Part shown: one piece after another, positions 58,770-64,000 of the stretch | Layout of the letters: each line of letters starts with the position of its first letter | How positions within the stretch are numbered: position 1 is the first letter of the stretch | Source: Phytoseiulus persimilis | Lineage: Eukaryota; Arthropoda; Arachnida; Mesostigmata; Phytoseiidae | Length of the DNA stretch: 64,000 nucleotides | Reading direction: 5' to 3' | NCBI GenBank assembly: GCA_037576195.1 | Contig: CM075104.1 | Location: forward strand, 13,656,211-13,720,210 | Notes under the pieces: generated by a model | Told to the model about the DNA's origin: nothing | Databases searched by the model: none | The model's input: only the letters and a program-made list of their open reading frames with translations | Made by a program: the position numbers and the translations under genes

Positions 58770-60750
58770 GTAACAGCAACAACCATGTTGCTCGTTGAAT
58801 CAGCAGATCGCTGCAGATGATTTACCGGCCGAATTCTTCGAGACCGACGGAAAATTCGGATGAGCGCTCGCCCTCAGCTGAACTTCACGACGCTGGCCTC
58901 CAGTGAAATGACAATGCAGTTTTCGCACGCGCCGGTCTTAGCCTTGCTATGTTCGTGAGTTCTATGTACCTACGAGGTATCACGTTACACATCAGCATTA
59001 TTCCTACATATCTCGGAGAGTCTCGTAACTGGCGTTGCAGGCCTCAGCACATCCTAGCACAAGTCAAAACTTTCCTGCGATGTCAGAGGTCACTCGACTT
59101 GCTGGAGGGCCGTTACTGCCTCGGAAACTCCGATGTATGGAAGAGCGGATGTACAACACAGCAGCAGAAGACCGTATTCAAACGCACCTTCAGAGAGAAT
59201 AAGGCTCTGGGGGCATTGTGCGAAACAGAACATCCTAGGCATCGCGCCGAGTCTGGCGTCTCTAGGGAACATAAACCAGTTTGTTCCCTCTCGGTCCTGA
59301 AGATTCGAGAAATATTCTCTCCGGATACTCGAAAACACTGTTTCTGGAACGCAAAGTTTCTCCTATCGGTCTCGCGGTCGGAGAGTCCGCTATCAGACTG
59401 TGTGCCCGATAGAGTCGGGGAAGGATTTCCAAAGATTCGACACGGCGCTCTGACGGTAATTTGAGGGCCTTCGGTAGGTTTGAGGTCACGCGATGCGTCC
59501 GGAGTCCTGGACACAAGGCTTCAGTTGATCAACTCAAAGTGTTTTGTGAACATATCTCTCGGAGAAAAGCTCTCGCTGTAGACTTGGGAGTCTCTGGCTT
59601 TGTCAGACTCAGGATCTGGAGTCGGTAGAAAACTAGAGACGCATACCAAAGTAGAAGAAGAAACCCCATTTCAGCGCACTGTTCGTACAAGCTCAGGTGA
59701 TCCGATGATACTAATTCGGTTCGCTACTGACATGTGAGCCGGCTCAGAGAGCACCAGCTCAAGGTGCAGCTATCTCAACTCCTCGGATGGAGCAACAACA
59801 GCAGCATTTACCGACTGAGGTCAAACAGCGAAATGCTTTTTGTGCCCCGTCCTTCTACCTTGATCTGCAGATACCTCGGCCGGTAGACGATAGCTAACAT
59901 CGTCACAGCTCCGGCATTGCCACGGATGTTGCCTTTTCTGCTGGCTCGCTACTCTCACGGAGGTTTTTCGACGTATGTTTCAAGTACAGAGCAGCTCGGG
60001 CGATCTCGGAGCCACAACGTCATAGTATCGGCTTATTCGACTAGAAGGGAGCGAACTCCGGTGGAGTCGACGCAGGATCACGTGTTCGGCCTCGGCGGAT
60101 GGTAGCGGAGGGATGTTTTTGAATGAATCGCAGCGATCTACATGCAGCTTGTACGTCGTTAGTTATCACGAACAGGTAATCAATCACAGGAGCGCTCTCG
60201 ACACCGTTGAGAAAAGGTAGCAGGAAACGTGAGATCGTGTCCAAAGGCTGCTGTAGTTGGAACCGAGACAGCGCTCGTTTCCCCGCTCCTCATGGTGTTC
60301 AGTGAGCTGCGGCAGAGTCTGATTACGAGCGTGATTTTGCTATATTAGCATTCGGAATGCTCGTACAACGGACTCCGCTCACGTCGAGCTCTGGTTGGCG
60401 CCACACAATCTCACAACGCTCATGAACAGCATAATGATCCATCATTTTACGGTCGAAGTCAGAGGTCATATTATGTCTCAGTCGCTCTGTCGCTTTCCGT
60501 CAGCGTCGGGATGAAGAGCTGAACGCCCGATGTATCGAAGATGATTGCCGGACGGACTTCACCGGAACTCCACGGAGCGGCGTTGTATTTTGAAGGGGTT
60601 CGTTTCCCTAGCTACAAGGTGTCGATACAAAGATGACACCCGGAGCGTTGCTTATCCATGCGAGAGGCGGAGTATGGATTCTACATACGTAGACATATAG
60701 ACGAAAAGATGGCGAGGAGGAACCCGATTTCGCAATTCTGCACTGGACGG
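58770..60750. other. No supported gene
   Basis: Frames of up to 171 codons (plus, 58949-59464) overlap similar-length minus frames and have no recognisable domain. Confidence 0.35.
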
Positions 60751-61199
60751 GAACTATATCCATTGCCGAGAGCGGAAAACGACAGATGGCTCTGAGCTAA
60801 AAACAGATTGCGGCGCAACGGTAAACAGATGATCAACGAGATCATGTGGATCGGAATCGACTGCTCTTAGGCAGAAATACGAATCGGACGGAAGTATGAG
60901 CTTCCCTAGATTAGAGTGGTAGCGACGTACCCCGCATATCCGCGGTTTCCGAAAACCTGGTCGATTCGGATGCATCGAACTGGCCCGAGTAGCTGCCCTT
61001 GATTCGAAGCGATGAGACTGTCAAGGTAACTAACTCTCAATGAATCACGAGGAGAACGCTCGCCGTTCGGCTTCTTCTCCGCATGTATACGAGAGACATC
61101 GAGGCACCACAGATGAGACCATGTCGGGTACTCATAGAATATCCGAGCATTCATCGATTGTTCTCGACTGGAAATCCCCCGTGAGCTCGGAGCACAGCG

Positions 61200-61600
61200 C
61201 ATTTTCTTTTCAAGATGAAGCGTCCAGCAAGATCAAGGAGAATCACGCCATCAGGCTGCCTCGAGTTCCCGCCAAATGTTCCATGCCGCTTTCAGGTCAG
61301 GAGTTTTCGAATCGTTGCAGCAAGTTGAGCCGTTCAAAGAAAGAGTTGGAAATTTTCATTCCAATGTCTAACTTGACTTCTCGCTCGGTCAGAAACAGAG
61401 ACGGCGTTGGATCAAACGCTTTCCGTAGGCTCATATCGAATCACGAGGGTGAGCCACAGCCAAAGAGCACAAAAAAGGCGTTCCTCAAGTAATCGAATGA
61501 AAGACGTTCTACTTCGCGGAACTCTTCTGCGTAGACGGTCTGGGACACCAGGACATAGTGGCTCGCACGGGAGGGTGCGCCTCGAGTGAAATTTGACGGG
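61200..61600 (-). pseudogene. Very doubtful IR remnant
   Basis: A minus frame near 61480-61600 reads REVERLSFDYLRNAFFVLFG, which can be laid beside the pore-to-TM2 phrase AREKRAFAWKLNALVLYMTA of IR copy C. The following sequence (SNSFFERLNLLQRFEN) loosely resembles NLHGLLRLFDE of S2. Stops interrupt it, no TM3 match was found, and a 150-codon frame lies antisense. It is reported only so that it can be tested. Confidence 0.18.
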
Positions 61601-62318
61601 AAAAATGCGGCGAAGTGTAAAATGGAGGAGCTTTTTCCATATTCGGCTAAAGGAGGACGTTCCCGTCGGCATTGTTTGCCCGGGAACATTGTGTTTTGTC
61701 CGCTGAACAAATAGAGGTAACACCAAACAGAGTGTATGCGCCTCTTTTGTGCTGCATCAGCATCCAACTAACTTGCTGCTATTCCCTTGCTCCAGGGGAA
61801 AAGCTTAATCAAAATAGCAATCAATCTGTTCTGTGGAGACTGCTCCGACCGACGCTCGCCACCCAACGACAAACGGACCCACAGACGTACTGTACATGCA
61901 TATGCACGTGCTAATAGACAGCTGGTCTGCCAGTTCCAGGTAGATGCATACGAGCCGGGAGCGTGTATTAATCGGGGCATCACAATTCGCCCGGACAACT
62001 CGCAACTTGATGCTCAGACATTTTATATTGGCGAATCCCTAATGCCCTAATTCACCGCGGAACGATGTCACGTGTCCTCGCAGGGATCGCTTGAAGGCCG
62101 CTGACGACATCCAGCAGTGCTGTCGTAAAGAAGATCCACGATATGCGAGGCTTCCGAGAGACTCGTTGGAATCGAGCCCTCAAATCATCCAGAGTGTTTT
62201 CGCTGCAGAAGTTTCCTTCTGAACGGCTCGATAACTGCCTCTAATCACTTCCGGAGGAGGGGTTGAGATTTTCGGAGATGGAGAGCGGATGAGGAGGGTA
62301 TTTATTACTATCTAAGGG

Positions 62319-62955
62319 CATGCTCTTCGATTGTTCAACCCCTCCGGTGAGTGCTCTTCTATTGGAGCGCGCTCTTCAATTAGAGGCTGCTCCGATATTG
62401 TTCAACGCGCCCAGGAGGGTGCTCTTCGAGTTTTCAAACGTGACTGCACACCAGAAAGCTCGATGCTACGGAAGAACTCGCCCCCCCCTCCCTCAGCAAG
62501 CGTTCGATCGCTCGTTCAGAGTCGCCTTCGTATGTGATGATCAGCTTTTCAATAGAGGCTTGGAGTTATGCTTCTTTCGGGTTTTATGAGATACGAAACA
62601 GGGATTTAATGAGCGTTTTCCCGTACTCCACCGGTAGCCCCTTTAATCAGCTCTCGGCACGTCAGCCGATGAGGTTCCGTTGATTTCTGCAGCCAACTGT
62701 TCCCAGCTTCACGTTCGTGAGCGGCGAAACCCTCGTGTGATGCTGGGCCGCCGGGGACGATGCTCAACAACATAATCGAGCACCTTGCGGAAAGCGTCTC
62801 TTCACCCAATCAAGAGCGGCTCACGTCGCGCATTCGCCCATCGGCCTTCGCGCTCTCCTATCAGAGGATGCGCTCCAAATAGATCGAGCTCTTCTAATGT
62901 TCAACCCCGCTGGAAAGTGCTCTCCTATGAGAGCGTGCTCTCCAAATAGATCGTG
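62319..62955. repeat. Diverged direct duplications
   Basis: A segment of about 75 bp at 62319-62400 (with TGTTCAACCCCTCCGG) recurs at about 62890-62955 (TGTTCAACCCCGCTGG). In the second region a 67-bp spaced pair (GCTCTCCTATCAGAGG near 62852 and GCTCTCCTATGAGAGC near 62919) forms a local tandem. No gene is supported here. Confidence 0.5.
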
Positions 62956-62959
62956 CTCC

Positions 62960-64000
62960 TGTGTCAGAATAATAACGGTGGTGTGCTTCGGCCCATATCT
63001 CTTCTGGCATCCTCGGTTGGGAACTTTGGGTTCGAAAGCGAGTGACTCCGAGACTGGAACTCAGGGCAACAACGGGCATGGCATGAAACCCTCCAGGATT
63101 GCCTCATGGGAGAGGGGTTCTTGAGCTCTGTGCTCGGGATTATGACAGAGAATATCGCCTGAGACATTTCAGCTGTTGCACCACATCTCTCGACGACTCG
63201 TTCATAATAATCAGTGATGGTCTGTCTCGTTTCGAGCAGCGTCGCCACACCCAGGTGCGGCATTCGGTTCTCAATTAAGAGAAGAGGGGCCACGTTTACT
63301 CCCGTTGAGAGAGTCCGCCGCGAGTATTGATCAATATTTCACCGACTCATTCCGACTTGGATGCGAGCGGGACTCGACTTATCAGGCTAGCCGAAAGTCA
63401 CCTCTCTTTTAAAAACATTCAGCCGAATAACCCCTGCCGGACTCACCAGACATGACATGAATATTAGAGGAGCAACGAGCCCGACACGGCGGCTTTCTGG
63501 GCGGGAGGCTTTATACATATTCCGGTTCCACACGTGAGGTTCCACAAGTGCCTCTTCCCATCGTCACGAACACACAGGGACGGTTTTCAACCAACTCGTC
63601 CGTGGTACTCGATCGCCACCAGTGCTGCTTGCAACAGAAATCCATTGCTCCATCGAGAGAGCTGTTGTAGTTCGAGCGTACAACTTCACGATCCTGGATC
63701 GATGTCCCTGCATTGCCAAGTGGCAATAATGATGCGATTCGTAATAAGAGTTTTGTGTCGATTCGCAGGGAAGCGGCTATTACAAGGCTGGCAGCAGGAT
63801 GCATTTGAGAGCCTTGACGTCGGCCAAGGGTTAAATACATCCCAGGTTCCGCCAGCGTTCGTGTCGTTAGACCTGAGCTGGAGAAACAATGCCGACATCG
63901 ACAGTTTTGTTTGATGGACAAAATACGATACTTCCAATTGAAAGCGGCTCGTCCGTGGCTCTGTTGTTTGATCCAGCCGAGCCTTCTGCCCCGCTGCCCT
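62960..64000. other. No supported gene
   Basis: Overlapping frames of about 130 codons occur on both strands at 63.5-63.9 kb. None carries a recognised domain. The window ends without a clear boundary. Confidence 0.35.

Noticed and set aside
1-64000. CRISPR arrays, bacterial operons, prophage or rRNA genes.
   Set aside because: No regularly spaced repeat-spacer pattern, ribosome-binding sites or rRNA-like sequence was seen; the content is eukaryotic.

Overview
The window looks like nuclear DNA of an arthropod, most likely a parasitiform mite. Base composition is near 50% GC, and there are no bacterial operons or ribosome binding sites. Genes are sparse, and most open frames are short and unconvincing. 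The clearest genes are three long intronless frames that read as divergent chemosensory ionotropic receptors (IRs) and belong to one subfamily. Clustered intronless IRs in a compact, roughly 50% GC genome recall phytoseiid predatory mites such as Galendromus (Metaseiulus) occidentalis. That placement is inference from memory, not a database match.

Layout. 1-20 kb: little that can be assigned; a few exon-like or secreted-protein-like frames, all low confidence. 20.0-21.4 kb: a broken IR relative on the minus strand, recognised from its pore and S2/TM3 half. 24.2-28 kb: transposon debris, including the zinc-knuckle end of a non-LTR retrotransposon, a short element bounded by G25 and C23 runs, and possibly a transposase scrap. 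28-34.6 kb: no supported gene. 34.6-46.5 kb: the IR cluster on the minus strand, with three intact genes (34660-36600, 37343-39265, 44525-46492) and an internally deleted pseudogene (42466-43184). A 931-bp fold-back element with TA target duplications sits inside the cluster. 46.5-53.3 kb: a repeat-rich stretch with a second, older fold-back element, a 45-bp minisatellite, a second copy of the G/C-bounded element in opposite orientation, and a 5'-truncated non-LTR retrotransposon. The last has a 13-bp target duplication and a tRNA-like 3' end. 53.3-64 kb: a few exon-like frames, local duplications and a very doubtful IR remnant near 61 kb.

How it fits together. The three intact IRs share the same order: an extracellular region, an S1-end motif resembling ADFSMTP, TM1, a pore region, TM2 with FRNALISCLN, S2, TM3 and a variable cytoplasmic tail. 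With two decaying relatives on the same strand, this is what birth-and-death evolution of a chemoreceptor family by local duplication looks like. The mobile elements mark the flanks and the space between copies. Nothing in the window forms an operon-like or enzymatic system. The most notable content is the receptor cluster and the unusual structure of the repeats.
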